Origin: CAYNQK01 sp964470375
GTDB taxonomy: Bacteria; Spirochaetota; Spirochaetia; Treponematales; JBGSOB01
Length of the DNA: 26,429 nucleotides
Assembly (NCBI GenBank): GCA_964470375.1
Contig: CAYYCP010000049.1
Location: 1 to 26,429, forward strand
Direction of reading: 5' to 3'
Part shown: in pieces, positions 8,124-14,581 of the stretch
How the letters are laid out: every line of letters starts with the position of its first letter
Numbering within the stretch: position 1 is the first letter of the stretch
Translations under genes and position numbers: made by a program
Notes under the pieces: generated by a model
The model's database searches: none
Seen by the model: the letters and a program-made list of their open reading frames with translations, nothing else
What the model was told of the DNA's origin: nothing

Positions 8124-8126
8124 TGG
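8101..8126. promoter_or_regulatory. 26-bp LacI-type operator over the ara promoter
   Basis: Arms CCATTGCGT (8101-8109) and ACGCAATGG (8118-8126) are perfect reverse complements. The eight bases between them include a matching central ACGT, so only two of thirteen base pairs are mismatched. A central CG dinucleotide in a palindrome is the hallmark of LacI-family operators. It sits directly between and over the promoter boxes, so a bound repressor would exclude RNA polymerase. A lone half-site ATTGCG occurs at 8079-8084. The repressor encoded at 3178-4155 is the obvious candidate ligand. Confidence 0.8.
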
Positions 8127-8204
8127 GGAATAGAGGGGCAAGGGCCCCCGCCCTTTCCCCCCTCCGGGCGCCTCCGCCGCCCTTGGCAGCCTTCCCTCCC
8201 CCCT

Positions 8205-8322
8205 ATCCTGGAAGCCCCAGGGCCGGCCTATCGCCCAAGCCATTCACTCCCGCCAGTCTACCCGCAGGCAGACTGCGCGTGAATCAATGAGGAGCGAGGA
8301 GCGTCCTCGGGTCTTCCAGGAT
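8205..8322 (+). other. candidate structured RNA/DNA element upstream of the methionine-synthase-like operon
   Basis: The arm 8205-8221 (ATCCTGGAAG, then CCC and AGG) pairs with 8305-8322 (CCT, GGG, then CTTCCAGGAT). That gives 10 uninterrupted pairs plus 6 more across one bulge (T8312) and one C-C mismatch; G8222-T8304 and C8223-G8303 can extend it. Enclosed is a second nested hairpin: ATTCAC (8242-8247) with GTGAAT (8279-8284), and CAGTCT (8254-8259) with AGACTG (8270-8275). The G-T pair favours the plus strand as the folding RNA. It matches no riboswitch consensus I know. It lies before the nearest -10 box (8345), so whether it is transcribed with the operon is unclear. The remainder of 8049-8377 holds no gene. 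Confidence 0.5.
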
Positions 8323-8344
8323 CGGCGCCTTTCTGTTACTACCA

Positions 8345-8350
8345 TATAAT
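8345..8350 (+). promoter_or_regulatory. possible -10 box for the corrinoid/methyltransferase operon
   Basis: TATAAT at 8345-8350 on the plus strand is 27 bp before the start codon at 8378. No good -35 is seen 16-18 bp upstream (ATCGGC/TCGGCG), so an activator or an alternative upstream promoter may be used. If it is real, the leader is only about 20 nt and just contains the ribosome-binding site AGGAGGAAG. Confidence 0.45.
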
Positions 8351-8377
8351 GAACTCAGATCGCGCAGGAGGAAGGGC

Positions 8378-9049
8378 ATGGAAGAACTCATCCAGGAGAT
8401 TCTCGTCTGCATCGAACGCGGCAAGGTGGACGCCGCCTCCCCCTACCCGCCCGACATGCGCGGCCAGGAGGGCGCCGACGAGCTGGCCAAGAAAGCCATC
8501 GCCGGAGGGGCCGGCCCGGACCAGATCCTCAAGGCCTGCGAGGAGGGCATGGACCGCATCGGAGAGAAATTCGGCAAGGGCCAGGCCTTCGTGCCGGAGC
8601 TCCTCATGTCGGCTAAGGCCATGAAGGCCGTTATGGTCCACCTCAAGCCGTTTTTCGCCTCCGGCAGCGTCAAGGCCAAGGGCACCTTCGTCATCGGCAC
8701 CGTGGCAGGGGATCTTCACGACATCGGCAAGAACCTGGTGGCCATGGTAGTCGAGGGCGGGGGCTGGAAGGTCCTGGACCTGGGCGTGGACGTCAAGCCC
8801 GCTAAATTCCTGGATGCCGTGGCGGCCAATCCGGGCTGCGTGGTGGGCCTCTCGGCCCTCCTGACCACCACCATGGCGGCCATGGAGAAGACCATACAGG
8901 AGCTCAAAGCCGTCCATCCTGACCTCAAGATCATAGTGGGTGGGGCCCCCCTCACCCTTGAGAGCGCCCGGCGCATGGGGGCCGACGGCTACGGCCGCGA
9001 CCCGCGCTCGGCCCTGCAGGCCCTCGAAGGCCTGGCTCAGGCCTCATGA
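8378..9049 (+). CDS. corrinoid (B12-binding) methyl-carrier protein
   Basis: The 223-residue protein has the MetH cap (B12-binding-2) helical domain at about residues 1-88 (EEGMDRIGEKFGKGQAFVPE) followed by a Rossmann B12-binding domain. The cobalt-ligating histidine is H114 in GDLHDIGKN, with partner motifs GLSALLTTTM and VGGAPL for the nucleotide tail. It is equivalent to the cobalamin module of methionine synthase or to MtaC/MtbC/MttC carriers, shuttling a methyl group between a donor methyltransferase and an acceptor methyltransferase. AGGAGG precedes the ATG. Its stop overlaps the homocysteine methyltransferase start by 4 bp (ATGA), strong support for joint action. Confidence 0.93.
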   Translation: MEELIQEILVCIERGKVDAASPYPPDMRGQEGADELAKKAIAGGAGPDQILKACEEGMDRIGEKFGKGQAFVPELLMSAKAMKAVMVHLKPFFASGSVKAKGTFVIGTVAGDLHDIGKNLVAMVVEGGGWKVLDLGVDVKPAKFLDAVAANPGCVVGLSALLTTTMAAMEKTIQELKAVHPDLKIIVGGAPLTLESARRMGADGYGRDPRSALQALEGLAQAS

Positions 9050-9933
9050 GCGCGCGCGATCTCCTGGCCACCCTTGGAACCGGCCGGATCCTAGTGTCCG
9101 ACGGGGCCTGGGGCACCCTCCTGCAGCGGCGCGGCCTGGGGCCGGGGGAGTGCCCGGAGCTGTGGAACGCGGAGCGTCCAGCCGACGTGGAGGCGGTGGC
9201 CCGCAGCTACGTGGAAGCCGGCGCCGACACCATCCTCACCAACAGCTTTGGGGGCAACCTGGCCCGCCTGGCCCACTTCGGCCTGGAAGGGCGCTGCGCA
9301 GAGCTCAACAAGGCCGCCGCGGCCATCTCCCGCTCGGCCGCCGGGGAGGATACCATCGTCCTCGGTTCCATGGGCCCCACAGGCGCCGTCATCATGGCCG
9401 GTGAGATAGAGCCCGAGGCCGCCGCCGAGGGCTTCCGGATCCAAGCCTCAGCCCTTGCGGAGGGCGGGGTGGACGGCTTCTGCATTGAGACCTTCTCGGC
9501 CCTGGACGAGGCCGCCCTGGCCGTGGGCGCGGCCCGTGCCGTATCCAGCCTGCCCATAGCCTGCACCTTCACCTTCAACCGTACGCCCTCAGGCGAGTAC
9601 CGCACCATGATGGGGGTAGGCCCCGCGGAATGCGCCCAAGCCGCCCTGGAAGCCGGGGCCTCGGTGATAGGCGCCAATTGCGGCAACGGCTTCCTCCAGA
9701 TGATCGATATCGTCAAGGAGTTGCGGGCGGCTTTCCCGGGCGTGCCCATCCTGGTACACGCCAACGCAGGCATGCCCGTCCTGGAGAACGGCCGCGTCAC
9801 CTACCCGGAGAGCCCGGAATACATGGCCTCCCTGGCTCCGCGCCTTGTCAAAGCCGGGGCGAACATCATCGGCGGCTGCTGCGGCACCGGCCCGGAGCAT
9901 ATCAGGGCCATAGCCCACGCCCTGAGGGCCTAG
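9046..9933 (+). CDS. homocysteine S-methyltransferase module
   Basis: The 295-residue protein matches the N-terminal homocysteine-binding domain of cobalamin-dependent methionine synthase as a free-standing TIM barrel. The start motif SDGAWGTLLQRRG and the barrel phrase ILTNSFGGN are typical. Zinc ligands that activate the homocysteine thiol are C212 (GANCGNG) and C278/C279 (GGCCGTGPEHI). There are no folate-binding, cobalamin or reactivation domains on this chain; the last two are separate genes next door. The expected reaction is methyl transfer from the corrinoid protein at 8378-9049 to homocysteine, giving methionine. Confidence 0.93.
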   Translation: MSARDLLATLGTGRILVSDGAWGTLLQRRGLGPGECPELWNAERPADVEAVARSYVEAGADTILTNSFGGNLARLAHFGLEGRCAELNKAAAAISRSAAGEDTIVLGSMGPTGAVIMAGEIEPEAAAEGFRIQASALAEGGVDGFCIETFSALDEAALAVGAARAVSSLPIACTFTFNRTPSGEYRTMMGVGPAECAQAALEAGASVIGANCGNGFLQMIDIVKELRAAFPGVPILVHANAGMPVLENGRVTYPESPEYMASLAPRLVKAGANIIGGCCGTGPEHIRAIAHALRA

Positions 9934-9942
9934 GCGGGGCCT

Positions 9943-10647
9943 GTGGAGGATTCCGCCGGGGGCGAGGATCTGGTTCTGGATCCGGCGGACCTAGCCCCCT
10001 CCCTGGAGGACATAGAGGTCTTCATGGGCTATCCCGCCGGGGCCATGCCGGCCGCATTCTGCGACATGGCCGAAGCCGCCCGGCGACATGCCTCGGCCTG
10101 CGCCCGGCCCTTGGCCGCCTACCGCATCCACCCCATAGACTCGCGCGGCCCGGGCCGCCTCAGCCTGGGCGGGGCGGAGCTGTCCCTGGGGGACATCGTG
10201 GCGGGCGAGCTGAAGAATGCATGCGCCGCCGCGGCCTTCGTCTGCACCATCGGCCCCGGGCCGGAGGCCCTCGCGGGCGAGCGCATGCGGGCGGACGACG
10301 CCCCGGCGGCCTACGCCGCGGACGCTGTGGCCTCGCTGATGGCGGAAAAGGCCGCCGAGGCCCTCCACGCCGCCGTGGCCCGGGCGTCCGCCGGGCGCGG
10401 CTGGGGCTGCGGCGAGCGCTACAGCCCGGGCTACTGCGGCTGGCCGGTATCGGACCAGGTTAGGCTCTTTTCCCTATTGCCCGCGGGGGCCTGCGGCGTC
10501 AGCCTTAGCCCGTCATCGCTGATGAGCCCGCTCAAGTCGGTGAGCGGCCTCATCGGCCTGGGCCAGGACATGCGCCGGACGGGCTACCGCTGCGGTGAGT
10601 GCGGGAGGCTGGACTGCCCCAGCCGGGGGCGCGGCCCCGCAGTATGA
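9943..10647 (+). CDS. free-standing B12-dependent methionine synthase reactivation protein
   Basis: The 234-residue product has the MetH activation-domain signature ERYSPGYCGWPVSDQ (residues 158-172), where RxSPGY binds S-adenosylmethionine, followed by GVSLSPSSLMSPLKSVSG. Its role would be reductive methylation of cob(II)alamin on the corrinoid partner. The C-terminus carries Cys at 217, 220 and 225 (RCGECGRLDC), possibly a metal or cluster site. The start is GTG at 9943, 9 bp after the preceding stop, with a G-rich ribosome-binding site. No catalytic domain is fused. It completes the set of separated MetH modules except for the folate-binding one. Confidence 0.88.
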   Translation: MEDSAGGEDLVLDPADLAPSLEDIEVFMGYPAGAMPAAFCDMAEAARRHASACARPLAAYRIHPIDSRGPGRLSLGGAELSLGDIVAGELKNACAAAAFVCTIGPGPEALAGERMRADDAPAAYAADAVASLMAEKAAEALHAAVARASAGRGWGCGERYSPGYCGWPVSDQVRLFSLLPAGACGVSLSPSSLMSPLKSVSGLIGLGQDMRRTGYRCGECGRLDCPSRGRGPAV

Positions 10648-10675
10648 CGAGAAAAACAAGGCGAGGAGAATCCAG

Positions 10676-11701
10676 ATGACTGATGCGCAATGGGAGAAGC
10701 TTATCTCACTCGTGGAGGGCCGCCACCGGGGCGGGCCCCTGGCCGGCTTCGTTATCGACTGCCCCTGGCTGCCTAATTGGCACGGTGTGAACATCCGCGA
10801 GTATTTCGCCAGCTCGGAGATCTGGCTTAAGGCCAACCTGAAGGCCTTAGAAGAATTCCCGGAAACCCTCTTCCTTCCGGGCTTCTGGGCCGAGTTCGGC
10901 ATGTGCACGGAGCCCTCGGCCTTCGGCGCCCGCTGCTCCTTCCCCCTCAACGAATTCCCCCACGCCCACCGCGTCCTGGCCTCCTACGAGGACATCGAGG
11001 CCCTGCCCGTCCCGGATCCCCGCACGGACGGCCTCCTCCCCCTGGCCTTGGACCGCCTGCGCCTGGCCCGCCCGCGCATCCAGGAGGCCGGCCACGACAT
11101 CCGCATCGCCGTGAGCCGGGGCCCCCTCAACATAGCCTCCTACCTCATGGGCTCCACCGAGTTCCTAACCGCCATGATGATGTTCCCTGACAAGGCCCAC
11201 GCTTTGATGGAGAAGGTGACCGGCTTCGTCCTCTCATGGCTGGATCTGCAGCGCCAGACCTTCCCCTCCATCCAGGGCGTCTTCCTCCTGGACGACATCA
11301 TCGGCTTCCTGGGCGAAGCCGAGTTCAAGGAATTCGCCCTGCCCTACTTCAAGCGCCTCTTCGACCCCTCCCTGCCCCTGCGCTTCCTCCACAACGACGC
11401 CCCCTGCCGGGTCAGCGCCCCCTTCCTGCGCGAGATGGGAGTGAACCTCTTCAACATGGGCTTCGACGTGAGCCTGCCCGAGCTGCGCTCACTGGCCGGC
11501 CCAGAGGTGGCTTTCCTGGGCAACATCCCCCCGCGCGACGTCTTGGCCGCCGGCTCCCCGGCCGACGTCTCCAAGGCGGTCAAGGAGCTCATGGCCGCCA
11601 CCGCCGGGGATCCGCGGATCATCTACTCCTGCGGGGGCGGCATGCCCCCGGGCGTCAGTACCGAGAATGTGCGGGCCTTCCTGAAGGCCGTCGCGGGATG
11701 A
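10676..11701 (+). CDS. UroD-family (MtaA/CmuA-like) corrinoid methyltransferase
   Basis: The 341-residue TIM-barrel protein belongs to the uroporphyrinogen decarboxylase superfamily. It ends with the typical ILGN-like strand (EVAFLGNIPPRDVL) and SCGGGMPPGVSTENV. In corrinoid-linked members, zinc is held by HxC and a distant Cys; here the site reads H239-N-D241, with C319 conserved and a nearby C244. The thiol-acceptor motif is therefore altered. Being the last gene after the corrinoid carrier, it probably moves methyl groups onto or off that carrier, so it may supply the methyl group in place of methyltetrahydrofolate (inference). The start at 10676 is chosen for GAGGAG 8 bases upstream; an in-frame start at 10595 would overlap the previous gene. 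Confidence 0.82.
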   Translation: MTDAQWEKLISLVEGRHRGGPLAGFVIDCPWLPNWHGVNIREYFASSEIWLKANLKALEEFPETLFLPGFWAEFGMCTEPSAFGARCSFPLNEFPHAHRVLASYEDIEALPVPDPRTDGLLPLALDRLRLARPRIQEAGHDIRIAVSRGPLNIASYLMGSTEFLTAMMMFPDKAHALMEKVTGFVLSWLDLQRQTFPSIQGVFLLDDIIGFLGEAEFKEFALPYFKRLFDPSLPLRFLHNDAPCRVSAPFLREMGVNLFNMGFDVSLPELRSLAGPEVAFLGNIPPRDVLAAGSPADVSKAVKELMAATAGDPRIIYSCGGGMPPGVSTENVRAFLKAVAG

Positions 11702-11702
11702 G

Positions 11703-11715
11703 GGGAGCGGCTCCC
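11703..11715. terminator. hairpin between convergent genes
   Basis: GGGAG-CGG-CTCCC lies in the 25-bp gap between the UroD-family stop and the stop of the convergent barrel-like gene. It is symmetric, so it could act in both directions, but no T-run follows on either side. The stem is short (5 bp). Confidence 0.3.
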
Positions 11716-11726
11716 GCGGGATCGAT

Positions 11727-12308
11727 CTAGAAGAGGAAGCCCAGGCCCAGATCCAGGTCCATACCCCAGCCTGTCCCGGCCCCGTTCAGGACGCAGCGCC
11801 CGATCAGCCCGGCCCTCAGGCTCAGTTTCGAGTTGAAGATCAGCCTTAGGCCGGCCTCGGCATTGAGCCGGAAAGACCGGAGACCGAGCCGGCTGAAGTC
11901 GCTGTCCACGATGACCTCGCCGTTAAGCGACAGGACCGGGCCTGACTTCATGGCTCCCAGTGGCCAGAGGCTCATGCCCAGGAGGGGGGCCAGGCTGACG
12001 GCGGATCCCCCGCGCTCTGTGAGGTAGAGGGTCATCCGCGGATTGAAGTCTATGGTGGCGAAGCCGCCCAGCCTCCAGGCGCTGGTGAGGGCCAGGGGTA
12101 TGGCGAAGATAGGATCCATCCCGTCCACGGAGGAGAGGATGAAGATGAGGAGGGGCTCGCTCAGGGTCTCATCGAAGAGGCAATTCATCCCCAGCTCCAC
12201 ATCGGGCCGCATCGCGTAGCTCTCTTCCGCAGAGACCGCGGACACGGAGAGGGACATGGCCACGGCTAAGAGATAGACCAGCTTCAGATTCTTTCCGGTT
12301 CTGCGCAT
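11727..12308 (-). CDS. exported protein, probable outer-membrane beta-barrel
   Basis: The 193-residue protein has an N-terminal signal peptide (basic MRRTGKNLK, a hydrophobic stretch and an SAVSAEE-type cleavage site near residue 27). It then has alternating short hydrophobic and polar strands, with many Gly, Leu and aromatic residues and turns such as NGE, NSK and DSD. It ends in GLGFLF; a C-terminal aromatic residue is a usual outer-membrane-barrel insertion signal. No family is recognised by name. It is a single gene, convergent with the methyltransferase operon. AGGGGC immediately precedes the ATG and can pair with CCCCT upstream. Confidence 0.6.
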   Translation of the reverse strand: MRRTGKNLKLVYLLAVAMSLSVSAVSAEESYAMRPDVELGMNCLFDETLSEPLLIFILSSVDGMDPIFAIPLALTSAWRLGGFATIDFNPRMTLYLTERGGSAVSLAPLLGMSLWPLGAMKSGPVLSLNGEVIVDSDFSRLGLRSFRLNAEAGLRLIFNSKLSLRAGLIGRCVLNGAGTGWGMDLDLGLGFLF

Positions 12309-12654
12309 GCCCCTAGAATATCGAGGGGAAGGGCCGATATCAAGATATATCTATTTATAATATATGTATTTAGCGAATTCCGATCGGCATCAGGAGTCTC
12401 TCCGGCCCGATATACGCCCCGCATCGGCCCCCCTCGGGAGAATAGCTAAATCCTTGCATCGCATTATGAAGGATAGAGCTCTCCGGGAGTCCCGCCCAGC
12501 CGTCCTTGTGCCGCGCGAAGACCCTGATAATCGATCAGGATTCGGGAATAGACATGCTTTTTTATTTGCTTATTATAAACCATATCCTTGGATGCCCGCG
12601 GCCCAGCTTGCATTCGGGAAACTATGCACTAAGCTCAAGTCCAAGGAGCCAAGC
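12309..12654. promoter_or_regulatory. AT-rich divergent intergenic region with hairpins
   Basis: This 346-bp stretch holds no credible gene; open frames across it lack protein character. 12331-12372 is very AT-rich and contains TATAAT (12356-12361, plus strand), the palindrome AGATATATCT and TATTAT on the minus strand, so promoters for both flanking genes probably lie here, though no good -35 box is seen. CCCCT (12311-12315) and AGGGG (12325-12329) could mask the ribosome-binding site of the minus-strand gene. Further along are ATCCTT/AAGGAT (12450-12455 with 12469-12474) and the perfect hairpin CCTGAT-AATCG-ATCAGG (12523-12539). A second AT-rich box (TTATTATAAA, near 12570-12579) could be the promoter closest to the STAS-like gene. 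Confidence 0.45.
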
Positions 12655-13011
12655 ATGAGCATGGAATGGATCGAGCACAAAGGGAAACGGATTCTCTACA
12701 TCAACTACGCCCGCCTGTCCAGCACCGAGAACATTGCCCAGATAGACGCAGCCGTCCAGGCCCTCATCGACAGCGGCAGGAAAGACAATCTCACCTTGAC
12801 CGACCTGCGCGACGCGGTGGTGGACCAGGACTTCGTCAATCACTCGAAGGAAAAGGCGAAGATCAGCGCGGCTTACACCAAGAAGGCCGCCATCCTGGGG
12901 GTGGAAGGCGTACGCAAGGTCCTCCTCAAGGCGGTCAACGCCTTCTCGGGGAATCCGCGGGTCCCCTTCGACAGCCTTGAGGCAGCCAAGGACTGGCTGG
13001 CGGAGGACTGA
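12655..13011 (+). CDS. SpoIIAA/STAS-like protein
   Basis: The 118-residue protein follows the pattern of small STAS/SEC14-like (SpoIIAA-like) proteins: IEHKGKRILYINYARL at the start, a central LTLTDLRDAVV strand, AAILGVEGVRKVLLKAV and the closing SLEAAKDWLAED. Such domains bind nucleotides or partner proteins, and many free-standing ones have no known role. The start at 12655 is chosen for AAGGAG 6 bases upstream; the frame is open further back but that part is not protein-like. It is flanked by a divergent barrel-like gene and a convergent C11 protease gene. The reverse-strand neighbours give no functional hint. Confidence 0.75.
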   Translation: MSMEWIEHKGKRILYINYARLSSTENIAQIDAAVQALIDSGRKDNLTLTDLRDAVVDQDFVNHSKEKAKISAAYTKKAAILGVEGVRKVLLKAVNAFSGNPRVPFDSLEAAKDWLAED

Positions 13012-13051
13012 TAAGATCGTTTACAGGACGACATACTTCCAGGCCATCATC

Positions 13052-14581
13052 CTATTCGATCAAAAGACGATAGGCATGCTTCTGGTCATAAGCCTCTCCG
13101 GGTCCGTAGACCTCTATCAAGACTTTTTCTCCTAGAGATACTTCATCCGCCTTTATCTGGATGCGCTCCGCTGCGTCTCCCATGGCCTCGCTGGTGATTC
13201 TTTTCGCCTCGGAGCTCCCGCGCCTCAGGATGACGCGGAGATCGTAATCATCACCGAGCGGTGGATTCATGGTGATGTTCAGGTCACAACCCTGAAAAGT
13301 ATATGCGTAATAGTCGATATCGCCCGGGCACCAGATCATGGCCGATAAGGATCCTCCTGTTATACTCGCGGCGATTTCAGCCTTACCGTTCGGCTCATAG
13401 GAATCGGCGTTCGCCAGGCCAGAATGAAGGTATGTGCTCAAGAAATCACGGTAGGCCCCGTCCAGTTCGAGGTAATGGACATGTTCGGCATCAAAGCAGT
13501 TCCAATCCGCGTCGTACAGGGGATAAGCGTTGAGGTAAATGCTCAGGGACTCGCCGTCCGGGCCATAGAGGCCTGCGAAGAGCGCATCCATTGCTGCCCC
13601 GAATTCAGGCATGGCCCCTTCAAAAACCTTGATATCCAGCGATCCCTCTGGCTTGACAGCTCCACGATCGATGGCATCCCTGAGCGCATCCTGGTCTATG
13701 CGGGGTATCTCCTCATTGAAATAGGTTAAAAAACTCGCCAGAGCACCGTCAACATCGATCTTCAGGGCGCAGAGGCCAGAACCCTGGCCTCCATATTCAT
13801 CCCCATAGGATTCGCAGAGCATCCTGCATTTCTCATCCGCATCGGAGGATCCGAGGATGATTGGCAGGAATTCATCGTAGGGAAAGCCGCTAGCGGGCAC
13901 CGCGTCCGATGAGGCTATGTAGTAATCCGCCGATCCCATCAGGTCGGAGGCGGCCTCCAGCGAGCCCATATAGCAGGCGTCGGCAAGGACCATCTTGAAA
14001 TGGACGATGGGCCTGTCAAGGAAAGAAAAGCGCAGGGCCCGCCGTAAATCCTTCAATGCCATGGCGGTGCCGCTCATTTCGTCATAAGCGATCTCCCTGG
14101 CGCCGCCCAAGCCCTTCCAGCCACCGCCGTGGTTCCAGATGTCCAGGTACCATTCCCTGGCGGGGAACCTGAGGACGATCGACCGGATGAAGGCCCTCAA
14201 GATGCTCGGATTTGACATGTCCAGGTATTCGTCAGTGTACTCTACGCTCAATCCCAGGGTCGGCACATCCAGCTCCCGCCACTCCCCTCCCACGCCGCCG
14301 TGCATGAAGAGGAGGCGCGAATCGTCCCAATCGTCGAAGGCGTTGGAGCGCCTACGGCTCACCAATACAAAGACGCCGGAATCAACATCGCAAGCCCTCA
14401 TCCCCGCCGCGATGTCGTCCAGGTCTTCCAGCGCGTAGGGATCCAGGCTGTTGCATGCGGCCATGTAGACGAGGATGGCCTTTGAGAAAGGGCCTATCCC
14501 GTCCTCCGAGCGGAAAGCAGCGAGTCCGCAGGAGGACACTCCGAAGGCAAGTACGACGATGGCCGCTGCGCGAGCCATCAT
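13052..14581 (-). CDS. clostripain-like (C11 family) cysteine protease lipoprotein
   Basis: The 509-residue protein has a lipoprotein signal peptide ending at C18 (FGVSSC). The C11/caspase-like fold is recognised by YMAACNSLDPYA, the catalytic histidine H151 in DIWNHGGGWKG and the catalytic cysteine C203 in LADACYMGSLEA. The AS-SD-V-ASGFPYDE region completes the substrate pocket. C11 enzymes usually cleave after Arg or Lys. A C-terminal domain (about residues 390-509, with DSYEPNGKAEIAASI and GDIDYYAYTF) resembles pre-peptidase C-terminal beta domains of secreted proteases. Last gene of a four-gene exported-protein operon; its start overlaps the propeller gene by 4 bp. Confidence 0.88.
   Translation of the reverse strand: MMARAAAIVVLAFGVSSCGLAAFRSEDGIGPFSKAILVYMAACNSLDPYALEDLDDIAAGMRACDVDSGVFVLVSRRRSNAFDDWDDSRLLFMHGGVGGEWRELDVPTLGLSVEYTDEYLDMSNPSILRAFIRSIVLRFPAREWYLDIWNHGGGWKGLGGAREIAYDEMSGTAMALKDLRRALRFSFLDRPIVHFKMVLADACYMGSLEAASDLMGSADYYIASSDAVPASGFPYDEFLPIILGSSDADEKCRMLCESYGDEYGGQGSGLCALKIDVDGALASFLTYFNEEIPRIDQDALRDAIDRGAVKPEGSLDIKVFEGAMPEFGAAMDALFAGLYGPDGESLSIYLNAYPLYDADWNCFDAEHVHYLELDGAYRDFLSTYLHSGLANADSYEPNGKAEIAASITGGSLSAMIWCPGDIDYYAYTFQGCDLNITMNPPLGDDYDLRVILRRGSSEAKRITSEAMGDAAERIQIKADEVSLGEKVLIEVYGPGEAYDQKHAYRLLIE

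Noticed and set aside
8049..8377. A cobalamin, SAM or SAH riboswitch upstream of the corrinoid operon
   Set aside because: Only fragments resemble the consensus: CAGGATA on the minus strand at 8204-8210 and GAGGAGCG on the plus strand at 8286-8293. The remaining conserved blocks are missing, so only an unassigned structured element is reported.
10595..10675. An earlier start for the UroD-family protein
   Set aside because: It would overlap the reactivation gene by 53 bp and lies ahead of the clear GAGGAG before ATG 10676.
12364..12654. An N-terminal extension of the STAS-like protein
   Set aside because: The frame is open but the upstream residues do not look like protein, and AAGGAG precedes ATG 12655.
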